From: Bryobacterales bacterium
Lineage (GTDB): Bacteria; Acidobacteriota; Terriglobia; Bryobacterales; Bryobacteraceae
DNA length: 33,087 nt
NCBI GenBank assembly: GCA_947467395.1
Contig: CANIIC010000023.1
Span: 1 to 33,087 of the forward strand
Direction of reading: 5' to 3'
Numbering within the stretch: position 1 is the stretch's first letter; the number at the start of each line of letters is the position of its first letter. The position numbers and the translations under genes were made by a program. Of the stretch, positions 1 to 8,785 are shown one piece after another. The notes beneath the pieces are model-generated. The model ran no database searches. It had not been told where the DNA came from and saw nothing but the letters and a program-made list of their open reading frames with translations.

Positions 1-2
1 GG

Positions 3-461
3 TTACTGTGGGCCTCGCTGCCGTTTCTGGTGGGGGCGTTTGCGAACGTCGTGGGCGGTTTCGTCGGCGACATCGTGGTGCGGCAACGCGGGCTGACGTT
101 CGGCCGGCGGGCGGTGGGCATCGCGGGATATGGCTTGTCGACGCTGAGCCTCATCGCGGCGACGCAGTTCGAAGACAAGATCACGGTGATCACGTTGTTG
201 TCCTTCGCCTATGGCGGCATCACGCTGGGTCAGCCGGCGTTGATGAACGTGTGCCTGGATATCGGCGGCAAGTTTTCAGGCGCGGTCACGGGTGCTATGA
301 ATATGGCTGCGTACACGGGGGCCTTTGTTTCGTCGGTGGCGTATGGCTACATGGTGAACCGCTACGGGTATCAGTTCCCGTTCCTGCCGATGATTGGGTT
401 CATGCTGGTCGGGACGCTGCTATGGCTCCGGGTGCGGCCGGAAGAGCCGGTGGTCGCGTGA
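3..461 (+). CDS. MFS transporter, C-terminal part (5' end outside the window)
   Basis: The reading frame is open from the left edge, so only the last ~153 residues are seen. They contain about four hydrophobic segments separated by short loops, with the alternating pattern of the C-terminal half of a 12-helix major facilitator. The stretch GAVTGAMNMAAYTGAFVSSVAYGYM followed by a short loop with NRYGY and an aromatic-rich last helix is reminiscent of the anion:cation symporter branch (hexuronate, phthalate and tartrate carriers), where helices 10-11 read similarly. This is a family-level impression; the substrate cannot be inferred. The protein would sit in the inner membrane. The stop TGA overlaps the GTG start of the next gene, so the two are probably translationally coupled. 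Confidence 0.75.
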   Translation, partial: LLWASLPFLVGAFANVVGGFVGDIVVRQRGLTFGRRAVGIAGYGLSTLSLIAATQFEDKITVITLLSFAYGGITLGQPALMNVCLDIGGKFSGAVTGAMNMAAYTGAFVSSVAYGYMVNRYGYQFPFLPMIGFMLVGTLLWLRVRPEEPVVA

Positions 462-742
462 GGTTCGCAGGGCGACGGATTCAGACTGTCCCTCTCGTGT
501 TGGCAGTCGCGTACGTTGTTCTCGTACTTGGCGTTGCCGTGAACCGGTGGGCGGATCCATTGGGTGATGCTACGGATGTCATCTTCCCTGCGATGGTGGC
601 GATTCCCTGGGGCTTGATAGCACTCATCTACCCAGGAGATCGACAGGGCGCGCAGATCGTCGTTGTACTCGCCGTGTTGGCGAATGGTTTATCTGTCTAC
701 TTGTTGGTGGACACGATTCGGGACTGGATTCGCAACGGGTAG
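458..742 (+). CDS. Small three-helix membrane protein of unknown function
   Basis: The 94-residue protein begins at a GTG that shares four bases (GTGA) with the stop of the upstream transporter, which is why this start is preferred over longer readings of the frame. After a short basic N-terminus (MRFAGRRIQ) there are three predicted membrane spans, at about residues 11-29, 42-60 and 67-87, and a short charged tail (DTIRDWIRNG). It resembles small actinobacterial-style membrane proteins of the SCO4225 kind in size and layout, but I cannot assign it to a family. Synonymous codons are less GC-rich than in the neighbouring transporter, so independent acquisition is possible. The coupled position suggests it is coexpressed with the carrier. 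No function is claimed. Confidence 0.55.
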   Translation: MRFAGRRIQTVPLVLAVAYVVLVLGVAVNRWADPLGDATDVIFPAMVAIPWGLIALIYPGDRQGAQIVVVLAVLANGLSVYLLVDTIRDWIRNG

Positions 743-764
743 GCGTCGAGGGGATTCTCGACGC
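743..764. terminator. Hairpin between convergent genes
   Basis: GCGTCGAG (743-750) and CTCGACGC (757-764) form a perfect 8-bp stem around the loop GGGATT. It lies between the stop of the small membrane protein and the stop of the NtrC-type regulator, so it could end transcripts from both sides. There is no T-run on either strand, so termination efficiency is uncertain. Confidence 0.4.
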
Positions 765-784
765 GGAACGCAGGAGTGCGTGTG

Positions 785-2101
785 TTACAGGCCCATGCGT
801 TCGAGCTTGCGGTAGAGTGTCTTGCGTTCGATGCCGAGGATCTTGGCGGCGCGGCTTTTGTTGCCGTTGGTGGCGGCCATGACACGGCGGATCTGTTCGG
901 CTTCGGTGTCGGCGAGTGTGTCGCTGGCGGTGTCGCGGGAATCCATCTGATCGATGGCGTGGCGTACGGCGTCGGCATCGATGCGGTGGCCGGGGGCGAG
1001 GATGGTAAGCCGTTCCATCATGTGCTGCAACTGGCGGATGTTGCCGGGCCAGCTGTATTCGGTCATGACGCGTACGCCGGAATCAGCCAAGCGCGTGTCG
1101 AGGTGATAACGCTCGTTGTACCGCTTCAGGAAGAAGTGGACCAGCAGAGGAATATCGCTGGCGCGTTCGCATAACGGCGGAACCGTGATGCGGACGACGT
1201 TGAGGCGATACCAGAGATCCTCGCGGAACTTGCCCTCTTCGACCATCTTCTGCATGTCGCGATTCGTAGCGGCGATGACGCGCACGTCGACCTTCTTGGC
1301 TCGCGAGGAGCCCAGCGGGCGGACTTCGCGTTCCTGCAGGAAGCGCAGCAGTTTCAGTTGGAAGCCGTGTTCGATATCGCCGATTTCATCTAGGAAGACC
1401 GTGCCATTGTTGGCGGCTTCAAAGACGCCCATGCGGTCGCGGTCGGCGCCGGTGTAGGCTCCTTTGAGTGTGCCGAAGAGTTCGCTTTCGAGCAGCGATG
1501 GAGCGATGGCACCGCAATCGACGGGGACAAACGCTTGATTCGCGCGGCGGCTGTTGCGATGAATCATGCGCGCGATGAGTTCCTTGCCCGTACCGGTTTC
1601 GCCTTCGATCAGGACAGTGGCGTCGGTGGGTGCAACGCGCGAGATCGTTTTATAGATGTCGATCATGCGCGAGGAGCTACCGATCATCTCCGTCTCCGGG
1701 AGATCATCTATGGGCTCGGCTTCATCGCCGTCGACCGGAGCGAAGGACTGTTCGGCGCGCTTGATGGTTTCCACCATCGTCGACATCTCGAACGGTTTTG
1801 CCAGATACTCGAAGGCACCGCCTTCTGTGGCCGCCATCACGGTTTCCATGCTGCCGCGGCCGCTCATCAGGATCACGGCACAGCTGGGGTTGGTACGGCG
1901 GGCGGACTGCAGGACGTCAATTCCGGTGCGGTCATCCAAATAAATGTCGGAAATTACGATCGGATATGCGTTTTCAGACAGGCGTGCGATGGCTTCGCGC
2001 GTGGAGGAGACGGCTTCGACGTCGTAGCCTTCCAGTTCGAGGCAGGTGACCATGGTGGTTCGAACCGCCTGATCATCTTCGACTAATAACAGCTTGTGCA
2101 T
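785..2101 (-). CDS. Sigma54-dependent response regulator, NtrC family
   Basis: This 438-residue protein has the three NtrC-family modules in order. The receiver domain spans residues 3-115, with the acidic pair D9/D10, phosphoacceptor D52, S80 and K102. The AAA+ sigma54-interaction domain spans about 138-370, with Walker A GETGTGKE (167-174), Walker B GTVFLDEIGD (233-242) and the sensor region around WPGNIRQL. A Fis-type helix-turn-helix ends the protein (about 410-438, NKSRAAKILGIERKTLYRKL). The loop that contacts sigma54 reads GAYTGA (214-219) rather than the usual GAFTGA. By family knowledge it binds an enhancer and drives open-complex formation by sigma54 polymerase after phosphorylation. 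Its gene starts 13 bp after the CHASE2 kinase stop, so that kinase is the likely partner. It is the last gene of the efflux operon. The target promoters are unknown. Confidence 0.93.
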   Translation of the reverse strand: MHKLLLVEDDQAVRTTMVTCLELEGYDVEAVSSTREAIARLSENAYPIVISDIYLDDRTGIDVLQSARRTNPSCAVILMSGRGSMETVMAATEGGAFEYLAKPFEMSTMVETIKRAEQSFAPVDGDEAEPIDDLPETEMIGSSSRMIDIYKTISRVAPTDATVLIEGETGTGKELIARMIHRNSRRANQAFVPVDCGAIAPSLLESELFGTLKGAYTGADRDRMGVFEAANNGTVFLDEIGDIEHGFQLKLLRFLQEREVRPLGSSRAKKVDVRVIAATNRDMQKMVEEGKFREDLWYRLNVVRITVPPLCERASDIPLLVHFFLKRYNERYHLDTRLADSGVRVMTEYSWPGNIRQLQHMMERLTILAPGHRIDADAVRHAIDQMDSRDTASDTLADTEAEQIRRVMAATNGNKSRAAKILGIERKTLYRKLERMGL

Positions 2102-2114
2102 GCGCGCTTTCGGA

Positions 2115-3929
2115 CTACTGGGCCGGAACTACCATGGTAAAGCATGAGCCTTGGCCGGGTGTGCTGGTGACGTCGATGCGGCCGCCGTGGTGCGTGACGA
2201 TCTGCTCCACGATAGAGAGTCCAATGCCGGTTCCGGCTTCTCCGGAGGCTTCCGCTTTCTTGGTCCGGTAGAACTTCTTAAAGATGTTTTTCAGTTCTTT
2301 AGCGTCCATACCGATGCCCTCATCTTGTACGGCGACGCGAAGTTCATTTCCGTTACGTTCACTTCGAATGTGAATGTGGGTTTCCGACGGGGAGTATTTC
2401 ACCGCGTTGGTCATCAGGTTATAGAGCGCGTATTCCAGAAGTTCGCGGTCACCGTGGACGGTACCGTCGATGGAGCTGTCGAGTGTGATCTGAATCTGCT
2501 TGCGTTCGGCGAGGGGGGTGACGCGGAACATGCAGACATCGACGACGTCGCCGATGTTAAAAGGCTCGCGCTTCAGGTCCATCTGGCCTTCGGCGAGGCG
2601 TTCGACGTCGAGGAAGGTTTGGATGATGCGCGCGAGACGTTTCGATTCGGAGTTGATCATCTCGCTCAACTGGCCGCGTTTTTCCTCGGGCAGTTTGTTC
2701 GCGTAGCGAGACATCAGTTCGCTGGAACCCTGGATGGCGGTGAGCGGGGTGCGCATTTCGTGGGCGGCCCAGTGGATCGCCTGTTGGTAGCGGGCCTTTT
2801 CAGACTCGGCTTTGACTAGTGTTCGGCGGACGACGAAGTACTGATAGGTTGCAACTCCGGCGGCGCACAGCCAAGCAACAGCCGCAGGGGCGACGATGGG
2901 GAAGACGACGTCGGAGTTGAGGAAGAGTTTCGGGAGATAGAGCGCGAGCGCGAGCAGCGGGAACACAATCGCGTAGGGTTGCCAGCCGCTGAGGAGCGCG
3001 AACGCGATTCCAATGATCAGGGCGAATGCGATGCAGACTTCGACGATGGTCGTGGTGCTGGCGTTGGTCAGGAACTCGGCTCGGCGGATCGTCTCGTAGG
3101 CATGTGCGTGTACTGTGACCCCGGCGATGGTTTCGCCGCTGGGGATCTTCAGTCGGTCATTGGCGAGGGACAGAGCGGTGACGCCGACGAAGACGGTTTT
3201 GCCGCGGATCTGGTCGCGGTGGCTATCGATATCGAGCACGCTGATCACCGGGATCGAGTCGGGCGCGAGGTAGCGAATATACAGTGGTCGCGTGGCGTCC
3301 TGGCGGGCGGCGGGAATGCGGATGCCAGCCACTTCGACGTCGTCGGGGGACTCGACCAGTTCGGCTTCGTGAGCGACGCGGAAGGCTTCGAGGGCCATGG
3401 CCCAGCGGCGTTCCCCGGCGTGGACGCGTTCGAGCGCAAGCTGGCGGCTGACGCCATCGGACTGGTCGGCTTCGTAGTGCACGTGACCGATGGAGGCGGC
3501 GAGCGAGGCGAAGCGGGGCAGGGGATTCTCCCAGGCTCCATCGCTGGCGACGAGGCAGCCGAGGATCACGTTCGGAGTGGACCGGAGAGCGGCTTCGAGA
3601 CGCGCATCGTCGGCAGGATCGGCGGCGGACCCCGCCAAGATTACGTCGACGGCGACGGCCTTCGGCTGTGCGTCGTGCAGCTTGTCGAGCGCCTCGACGA
3701 GGATCTTGCGGAGGTTTTGCCGTTCGCCGCGCGCGCGCAGCGTGGCTTCATCGATGGCGACAACGACGGCTTCCTGGGCTCGTGCGCCGGCGGGCGGATC
3801 GGTCAGGAGATCGTAGGCCTGATTGTCGACCCGGCCCGCGAGGCGGTTCCATCCAGCGAGCATGCCCAAGGCGAAACAGAGCGCGAGTACGCCGATGTAG
3901 CCCGCAATCTGAATTCGCCTCCCGGCCAT
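2115..3929 (-). CDS. CHASE2-domain sensor histidine kinase
   Basis: The 604-residue protein has an N-terminal membrane anchor (about 9-27), then a large extracytoplasmic region (about 30-285) with CHASE2 hallmarks: an early AYDLL, VVVAIDEATL, AVAVDVIL and, near its end, GKTVFVGVTA followed by a G-V-x-VHAHAYETI segment. Three transmembrane helices follow (about 295-365). The cytoplasmic kinase core has an H-box HEMRTPL with H390, an N-box around N508 (NLMTNAVKYSP), DEGIGM (536-541) and GTGIGLSIV (567-575). All catalytic boxes look intact. No PAS or HAMP linker is seen. CHASE2 senses unknown signals outside the inner membrane. The gene lies 9 bp after the outer-membrane factor and 13 bp before the NtrC-type regulator, so the two-component pair is embedded in an RND efflux operon and may monitor envelope state or pump substrates (inference). 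Confidence 0.92.
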   Translation of the reverse strand: MAGRRIQIAGYIGVLALCFALGMLAGWNRLAGRVDNQAYDLLTDPPAGARAQEAVVVAIDEATLRARGERQNLRKILVEALDKLHDAQPKAVAVDVILAGSAADPADDARLEAALRSTPNVILGCLVASDGAWENPLPRFASLAASIGHVHYEADQSDGVSRQLALERVHAGERRWAMALEAFRVAHEAELVESPDDVEVAGIRIPAARQDATRPLYIRYLAPDSIPVISVLDIDSHRDQIRGKTVFVGVTALSLANDRLKIPSGETIAGVTVHAHAYETIRRAEFLTNASTTTIVEVCIAFALIIGIAFALLSGWQPYAIVFPLLALALYLPKLFLNSDVVFPIVAPAAVAWLCAAGVATYQYFVVRRTLVKAESEKARYQQAIHWAAHEMRTPLTAIQGSSELMSRYANKLPEEKRGQLSEMINSESKRLARIIQTFLDVERLAEGQMDLKREPFNIGDVVDVCMFRVTPLAERKQIQITLDSSIDGTVHGDRELLEYALYNLMTNAVKYSPSETHIHIRSERNGNELRVAVQDEGIGMDAKELKNIFKKFYRTKKAEASGEAGTGIGLSIVEQIVTHHGGRIDVTSTPGQGSCFTMVVPAQ

Positions 3930-3938
3930 GCAGCAAGT

Positions 3939-5630
3939 TTACTTCACGTCGATGTTATGAACTTTGAGCGTGCGGCCCGTCGCGAGTTCGAAGGTCGCGG
4001 TGGCTTTACCCAGGTCGGCTTCGGCGCGGCGTTCCTGGCTGCGCGCGGTGATCATGTCGTTCTGGCGCTGCTGGACCAGGAACAGCGTGGACGTACCGGC
4101 GCGGAACTGGCGCTGCTCGCTCTCATACTGTTCTTCGGCGGAGGTGCGCGCGACGCGCGCGGACTCCAGGCGGGCCTTGGCCGACTCCACGGCTTGCATG
4201 CCGTTGCGCACCGCAGCTTCGATGGCAAGTTCGGCTTGCTGCTGCTGATCGCGCAGGCGGCGGGCTTCGGCGACGTTGTTCGCCAAGTTGGCTTCGGCCG
4301 TACGGTTGCGCAGGGGCAGTGAGAAGCGAATCTGCACTTGTGTGGTCGGGAAGCGGCCGCTGAACAGGTTCGAGAGCGACTGGCCGTAGTTGCCGACCAG
4401 AACTGGCGGAACCGTGGAGCCGCCGGTGCTGCCGGTGGACGGAAGCGGCTGCAAGCCGGCGAGCGTCGAGAGCGTGTTCAACCGATCGGTCAATGCGAGC
4501 GTGCTGGCTGTGAACGGGTTTGGCGTCGCTGGCAACTGCGCGCCGGAGAGGCCGGCGTTGGAGTGCGTGAAGACCGCGTCGATCTGCGGCTTGGTCTGTT
4601 CCTTGAACAGCTTGTTGTCGGCCTTGTTGATCTCGCGCGAAATGCGGAGCTGCGCGAGCTCCGGACGGCTGGCGAGCGCTTCGGTGATGGCGTCGTTCAG
4701 CGGGATCACCGGCGGCGCGGTGTCGACCGGGGTCGTCGGCACAATGGACATGGACCACATCGGGTCATCGCGTTCGGCAAGGATCAGCGTCTTGAGCACG
4801 TTCTCCATGGTGGTGAGCGTTTCCTGCCCGCTGAAGGCAGCCTGTTCGAAGGTGGCCAGCTGGCGCTGAGCGGCGACCACGTCGATGGCGGCGAGTAAGC
4901 CCTGTTCCTGCTGACGGCGGTTGCTGGCATCCTGATCGCGGCCGATGCGGACAGCTTCCAACTGCACGGCGAGGTTGTTATAGGCGAAGGCCAGATCCCA
5001 GTAGGCTTGTTCGGCGCGGGTGACGACTTCCATCACGCGCTGGCGGAACTGTTCATCGGTCAGATTCTGATTCTTCTTCGCGACCTCGACGCGGCGGCGA
5101 TTGTCGTCATAGCGCAGGCCCCGGAACAACGGTTGGGTGTAACTGAAGTTGAGCGCGGTGGGGTACTGCGGGTTCAACGTGGTGAAAGTGTTGTTGGTGG
5201 TGGTGCGTGCCGAGGACAGGTCGACGGAGTAGGAACTGCCGAGGATAGGTAGGGCTCCGTTCAACTGCGGATCGATGGTGGAGTTCTTGTTGGTCACCGC
5301 ACCGGTGGTGGAACCGCCGAGCGACGAGGAGACCGGGACCACGTTCTTGGTGAACGAACTGGCGGCGCCGATGCGGGGATCGAATGCGCCTTGCGCGCTG
5401 ATCAGGTTGTAATCGGCGCGTTGCTGATCGATGCGCGAGATGTCGATGTCGCGATTGTTGGCGAGCGCCATGGTGAGCGCTTCGGCTAAGGTCAGCGGAC
5501 GTTCGCCGATGACACCGACGCGCGGCGGCAACCGGAATTCCCGAGGCGCGGGGACCTTGGCTCCTTCCTGTGCCCACAGGGCGCACGTGAAGACACAAGT
5601 AGCGGTAACAGCTCCAGCGATTCTCAACAT
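3939..5630 (-). CDS. TolC-like outer-membrane efflux protein
   Basis: The 563-residue product has a signal peptide (about 1-20, cleavage near CALWAQ) and two outer-membrane efflux protein repeats. The first covers about residues 45-270 (RPLTLAEALTMALANNRDIDISRIDQQRADYNLISAQGAFDP and a long helical stretch with RAEQAYWDLAFAYNNL). The second covers about 310-550 (DAITEALASRPELAQLRISREI ... AKARLESARVARTSAEEQYESEQRQFRAGTSTLFLVQQRQNDM). There is no lipobox cysteine, so it is not a NodT-type lipoprotein. A low-complexity Ser/Thr/Gly insertion separates the helical segments, around residues 385-410. It should trimerise as the outer-membrane channel and dock onto the adaptor and RND pump encoded just upstream. 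It starts 4 bp after the RND stop and ends 9 bp before the kinase gene. Confidence 0.92.
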   Translation of the reverse strand: MLRIAGAVTATCVFTCALWAQEGAKVPAPREFRLPPRVGVIGERPLTLAEALTMALANNRDIDISRIDQQRADYNLISAQGAFDPRIGAASSFTKNVVPVSSSLGGSTTGAVTNKNSTIDPQLNGALPILGSSYSVDLSSARTTTNNTFTTLNPQYPTALNFSYTQPLFRGLRYDDNRRRVEVAKKNQNLTDEQFRQRVMEVVTRAEQAYWDLAFAYNNLAVQLEAVRIGRDQDASNRRQQEQGLLAAIDVVAAQRQLATFEQAAFSGQETLTTMENVLKTLILAERDDPMWSMSIVPTTPVDTAPPVIPLNDAITEALASRPELAQLRISREINKADNKLFKEQTKPQIDAVFTHSNAGLSGAQLPATPNPFTASTLALTDRLNTLSTLAGLQPLPSTGSTGGSTVPPVLVGNYGQSLSNLFSGRFPTTQVQIRFSLPLRNRTAEANLANNVAEARRLRDQQQQAELAIEAAVRNGMQAVESAKARLESARVARTSAEEQYESEQRQFRAGTSTLFLVQQRQNDMITARSQERRAEADLGKATATFELATGRTLKVHNIDVK

Positions 5631-5634
5631 CTGA

Positions 5635-8600
5635 CTAAACCTCTTCCGTATTGCGTTGCAGCACCGCGGGGGTGGGCTGCAGGCGGCTGCCTAGGAAACT
5701 CAAGCGACGCGAAATGCCGCGCACGAAGCGCGACTCTTTGGCGTCTTCAAACAGCGAGTAGAAGACGGGGACGGCGAGCAAGGTCAGCAGTAGGCACATG
5801 GACTGGCCGCCAACCACCAGGACGCCGATGGCGCGGTTGCTGGCTACACCGGCTTTGTTCGAAAGCACGACGGGCAACATACCGGCGACCAGTGCCATGG
5901 TCGTCATCAGAATGGGACGCAGACGATCGCGGTTGGCCTGGATGATGGCGTCGTACATGTTCATGCCTTTTTCACGCAGGCCATTGGTGTGATCGATCTG
6001 CAGAATGGCGTTCTTTTTCACGATGCCGAACAGCAACAGCAGACCGAGGCCGCTGAAGACGTTGACGGTCTGGTCAAACATCCACAGGCTGAGGATGCCG
6101 AAGGGAATCGACAGCGGGAGAGTGAGCAGAATCGTGAAGGGGTGCAGGAAGCTTTCAAACTGCGCCGCCAACACGATGTACATGAAGATGAAGGTCAGCG
6201 CGACGGCGGTGAGGAAGTAGACCACAGTGCGCTGCAATTCGCGCGTCTGGCCGGCGGCACCTGAGGTGTAGCCGGTGCCCATGGTCAACTCTTCTTTCGC
6301 GAGTCGGTCGATTTCGTTGGTGACGTCGCCCTGTGAGCCGCCGGGCAGCAGGTTGGCGGAGATCGTCACCTGACGCTGGCGGTTGAGGCGGTTGATGCTC
6401 GACGGAGACTCGCCTTCCTTCACGCGGACCACCTGATCGAGGCCGACCGGGCCTGATTTAGTGGAGGCGACGGTCAATTGGTTCAGGGCTTCGCGCTTGG
6501 TGCGAAACTCCAGAGCCGCACGGAGGCGGACGTCATACAGTTCTCCGCCGGAAGGGAAGGTGGAGACCACCTGACCGGCGAGCAGCGTGTTCAAGGCTTG
6601 CGCGATATCGGAAACACGGACGCCCAGATCGGCGGCGCGCTGGCGATCGATTTCGATGCGGAGTTCCGGCTTGCCGTAGACCAGCGACGTGTCGACGTCG
6701 ACGACGTTCTTGATCTTCTTGACCTTCTCCATCAGGACGTTCGAGTATTCGCCCAACTTCTCGAGCTCTGGGCCGCTGAGGGTGTACTGCAGGTCGGCGC
6801 TACCGCTCCAATTGCCGGCACCGACGCGTGTGCGAAGATTCGGCGGGTAGTTCTTGAAGATGTCGCGAGCCTTCACGATGTAGTCGGACTGCGTTTCCTT
6901 GCGATTCTCCGACTCGGTTAGCTTGACGTAGATGGTGGCCGCATTCTGCGAACGGTCCTGGCCGCCGCCCACGGTGGTGAGCGTGGCGACGACTTCCGGC
7001 AGGCCCCGCAGGTCGCGCGCGATGCGCTCGGCTACGGTGGTGGTTCCCGCCAATGAGGTGCCCTCCGGGGTGCGGATGTCGACGTTGAATTCGCCTTTGT
7101 CATCGGTGGGGGTGAAGCTCTTGCCGACCACCATGAACAGAGGCACGACGCTGAGCACCACGGCGACGCAGATCGCCACCATGCTTTTGCGATGATGCAT
7201 CGACCAGGTCAGCATCGCGGTGTAGGCGCGATCGATGGGGCGGAAGAACTTGGAATCCTTTGAGTGGTGCACTTGTCCGTCTTTGCCCTTGGCCGGGGCG
7301 CGCAGGAAGCGCGAACTCAGCATCGGGGTTAGCGTGAAGGACACCAGCAGGGAGACGCCTACCGCGAAGCCGGACGTGAGTCCGAACGAGGACATGAAGC
7401 GCCCGACGATGCCGCCCATGAAGCCGATCGGCAGGAAGACGGCCAGCAGGCTGAGCGTGGTAGCCATCACGGCGAGGCCGATTTCCTTGGTGCCTTCGAT
7501 GGCTGCTTCCATCGGAGACATGTCTTTCTCTTCGATGTAGCGGTAGATATTTTCGAGCACGATGATCGCGTCATCGATGACGACGCCGACCATCAGAGTC
7601 AGCGCCAGCATCGTGATCTGGTTCAGCGTGAAGCCCATTGCGGCCATCAATGCGAAGGTGGCGACGATGGAGGTCGGGATGGCGACGGCGGCGATCAAGG
7701 TGGTGCGGATGTTGGCCAGGAAGAAGAAGATGATGACCGAGGCCAGGAAGCTACCTTCGATCAAGTGGCTCTGGATGGCTTCCACGGCGCGCTCGATGAA
7801 GATCGAGTTGTCTTTGATGATCTCGATATTGACGCCCTTCAGTTCCTTGCGGAGTTCTTCCACGCGGTACTTCACTTCCGTCGCGGTGGCGACGGTGTTG
7901 GTGCCGGACTGCTTGGAGACTACCAGCGTGACGGCCGGATTCCCGTTGAGGCGGGCCGCGGTGGTGGCTTCTTCGATGGCATCTTCGGCGCGACCGATGT
8001 CGCGGAGCTTTACGACGTAGGGTCCGCGGGAGACAATCGCGATTTCGTTGAACTGTTCGGCGTCCACCAGGCGGCCCAGCGTGCGGACCGTCAGTTCATT
8101 GGCGCCTTCGGTGACGCTGCCGGCGGGCATCTCCATGTTGCCTTGGCGCAGCGCACTGGCCACGTCGGCGATGGAGAGGTTGTAGGCGCGCATGCGTTCC
8201 GGGTCAACCCACACGCGGATTTCGCGGCGCAGGCCGCCGACTAACTGAATCGCTCCGACGCCTTTCACGTTTTCCAGGCGGGTCTTGATTTCTTTGTCGG
8301 CGATTTCGGTGATCTCGCGAATGGTGCGGCCGTTGCCGGAAACCACCAACTGCAGGATGGGGTCGGCATCCGGATCGCGCTTGACGATTACGGGAGCTTC
8401 CGCGGTTTCCGGCATGTCCGGCAGCACCTGGTTGACCTTGTCGCGAATTTCCTGGGCACCGATGTCGCCGTTCTTGTCGAGCGAGAAGGTGACGATAACG
8501 GTCGAGACACCTTGCACCGACGTGGAACGGACTTCGTCGATTTCACTGATGGTGTTGACGGCGTCTTCGACGCGCTTGGTGATTTCGGTTTCGACTTCTT

Positions 8601-8772
8601 CAGCGGTCGCACCAGGGTTGATCACGGTGACGACCACGGTGGGCACGTCGACCTTGGGTAGCAGGTCGACGCCGAGTGTGAAGTACGAGAAGGTGCCGAT
8701 GACGACCAGCGAAAGAATCAGCATGGTCGCGAAGACCGGGCGGCGTACGCAGAGGGCGGCTAGTTTATGCAT
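5635..8772 (-). CDS. RND efflux pump, HAE1-type inner-membrane subunit
   Basis: At 1045 residues this is full length for an AcrB-like hydrophobe/amphiphile efflux transporter. Helix 1 (about 12-32) is followed by a porter domain beginning GVDLLPKVDVPTVVVTV. Two six-helix blocks are visible, at about 335-500 and 870-1020. The helix-4 motif GVVIDDAIIVLENIYR carries the paired aspartates D400/D401 of the proton relay, and the helix-10 motif GIVKKNAIL supplies the partner lysine. This indicates a proton-driven drug/amphiphile exporter rather than a CzcA-type metal pump. The long docking-domain loop and the GSADLQYTLSGPE region look normal. It is 13 bp downstream of the adaptor and 4 bp upstream of the outer-membrane factor, so a complete tripartite pump is encoded. 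Substrate specificity cannot be read from the sequence. Confidence 0.95.
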   Translation of the reverse strand: MHKLAALCVRRPVFATMLILSLVVIGTFSYFTLGVDLLPKVDVPTVVVTVINPGATAEEVETEITKRVEDAVNTISEIDEVRSTSVQGVSTVIVTFSLDKNGDIGAQEIRDKVNQVLPDMPETAEAPVIVKRDPDADPILQLVVSGNGRTIREITEIADKEIKTRLENVKGVGAIQLVGGLRREIRVWVDPERMRAYNLSIADVASALRQGNMEMPAGSVTEGANELTVRTLGRLVDAEQFNEIAIVSRGPYVVKLRDIGRAEDAIEEATTAARLNGNPAVTLVVSKQSGTNTVATATEVKYRVEELRKELKGVNIEIIKDNSIFIERAVEAIQSHLIEGSFLASVIIFFFLANIRTTLIAAVAIPTSIVATFALMAAMGFTLNQITMLALTLMVGVVIDDAIIVLENIYRYIEEKDMSPMEAAIEGTKEIGLAVMATTLSLLAVFLPIGFMGGIVGRFMSSFGLTSGFAVGVSLLVSFTLTPMLSSRFLRAPAKGKDGQVHHSKDSKFFRPIDRAYTAMLTWSMHHRKSMVAICVAVVLSVVPLFMVVGKSFTPTDDKGEFNVDIRTPEGTSLAGTTTVAERIARDLRGLPEVVATLTTVGGGQDRSQNAATIYVKLTESENRKETQSDYIVKARDIFKNYPPNLRTRVGAGNWSGSADLQYTLSGPELEKLGEYSNVLMEKVKKIKNVVDVDTSLVYGKPELRIEIDRQRAADLGVRVSDIAQALNTLLAGQVVSTFPSGGELYDVRLRAALEFRTKREALNQLTVASTKSGPVGLDQVVRVKEGESPSSINRLNRQRQVTISANLLPGGSQGDVTNEIDRLAKEELTMGTGYTSGAAGQTRELQRTVVYFLTAVALTFIFMYIVLAAQFESFLHPFTILLTLPLSIPFGILSLWMFDQTVNVFSGLGLLLLFGIVKKNAILQIDHTNGLREKGMNMYDAIIQANRDRLRPILMTTMALVAGMLPVVLSNKAGVASNRAIGVLVVGGQSMCLLLTLLAVPVFYSLFEDAKESRFVRGISRRLSFLGSRLQPTPAVLQRNTEEV

Positions 8773-8785
8773 GGTGCGCGCTTCC

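Noticed and set aside
776-1174. Long plus-strand ORFs opposite the efflux and two-component genes, such as this one and those at 2979-4322 and 8285-10054
   Set aside because: They are antisense shadows produced by GC-rich codon bias; the minus-strand products have clear domains throughout.
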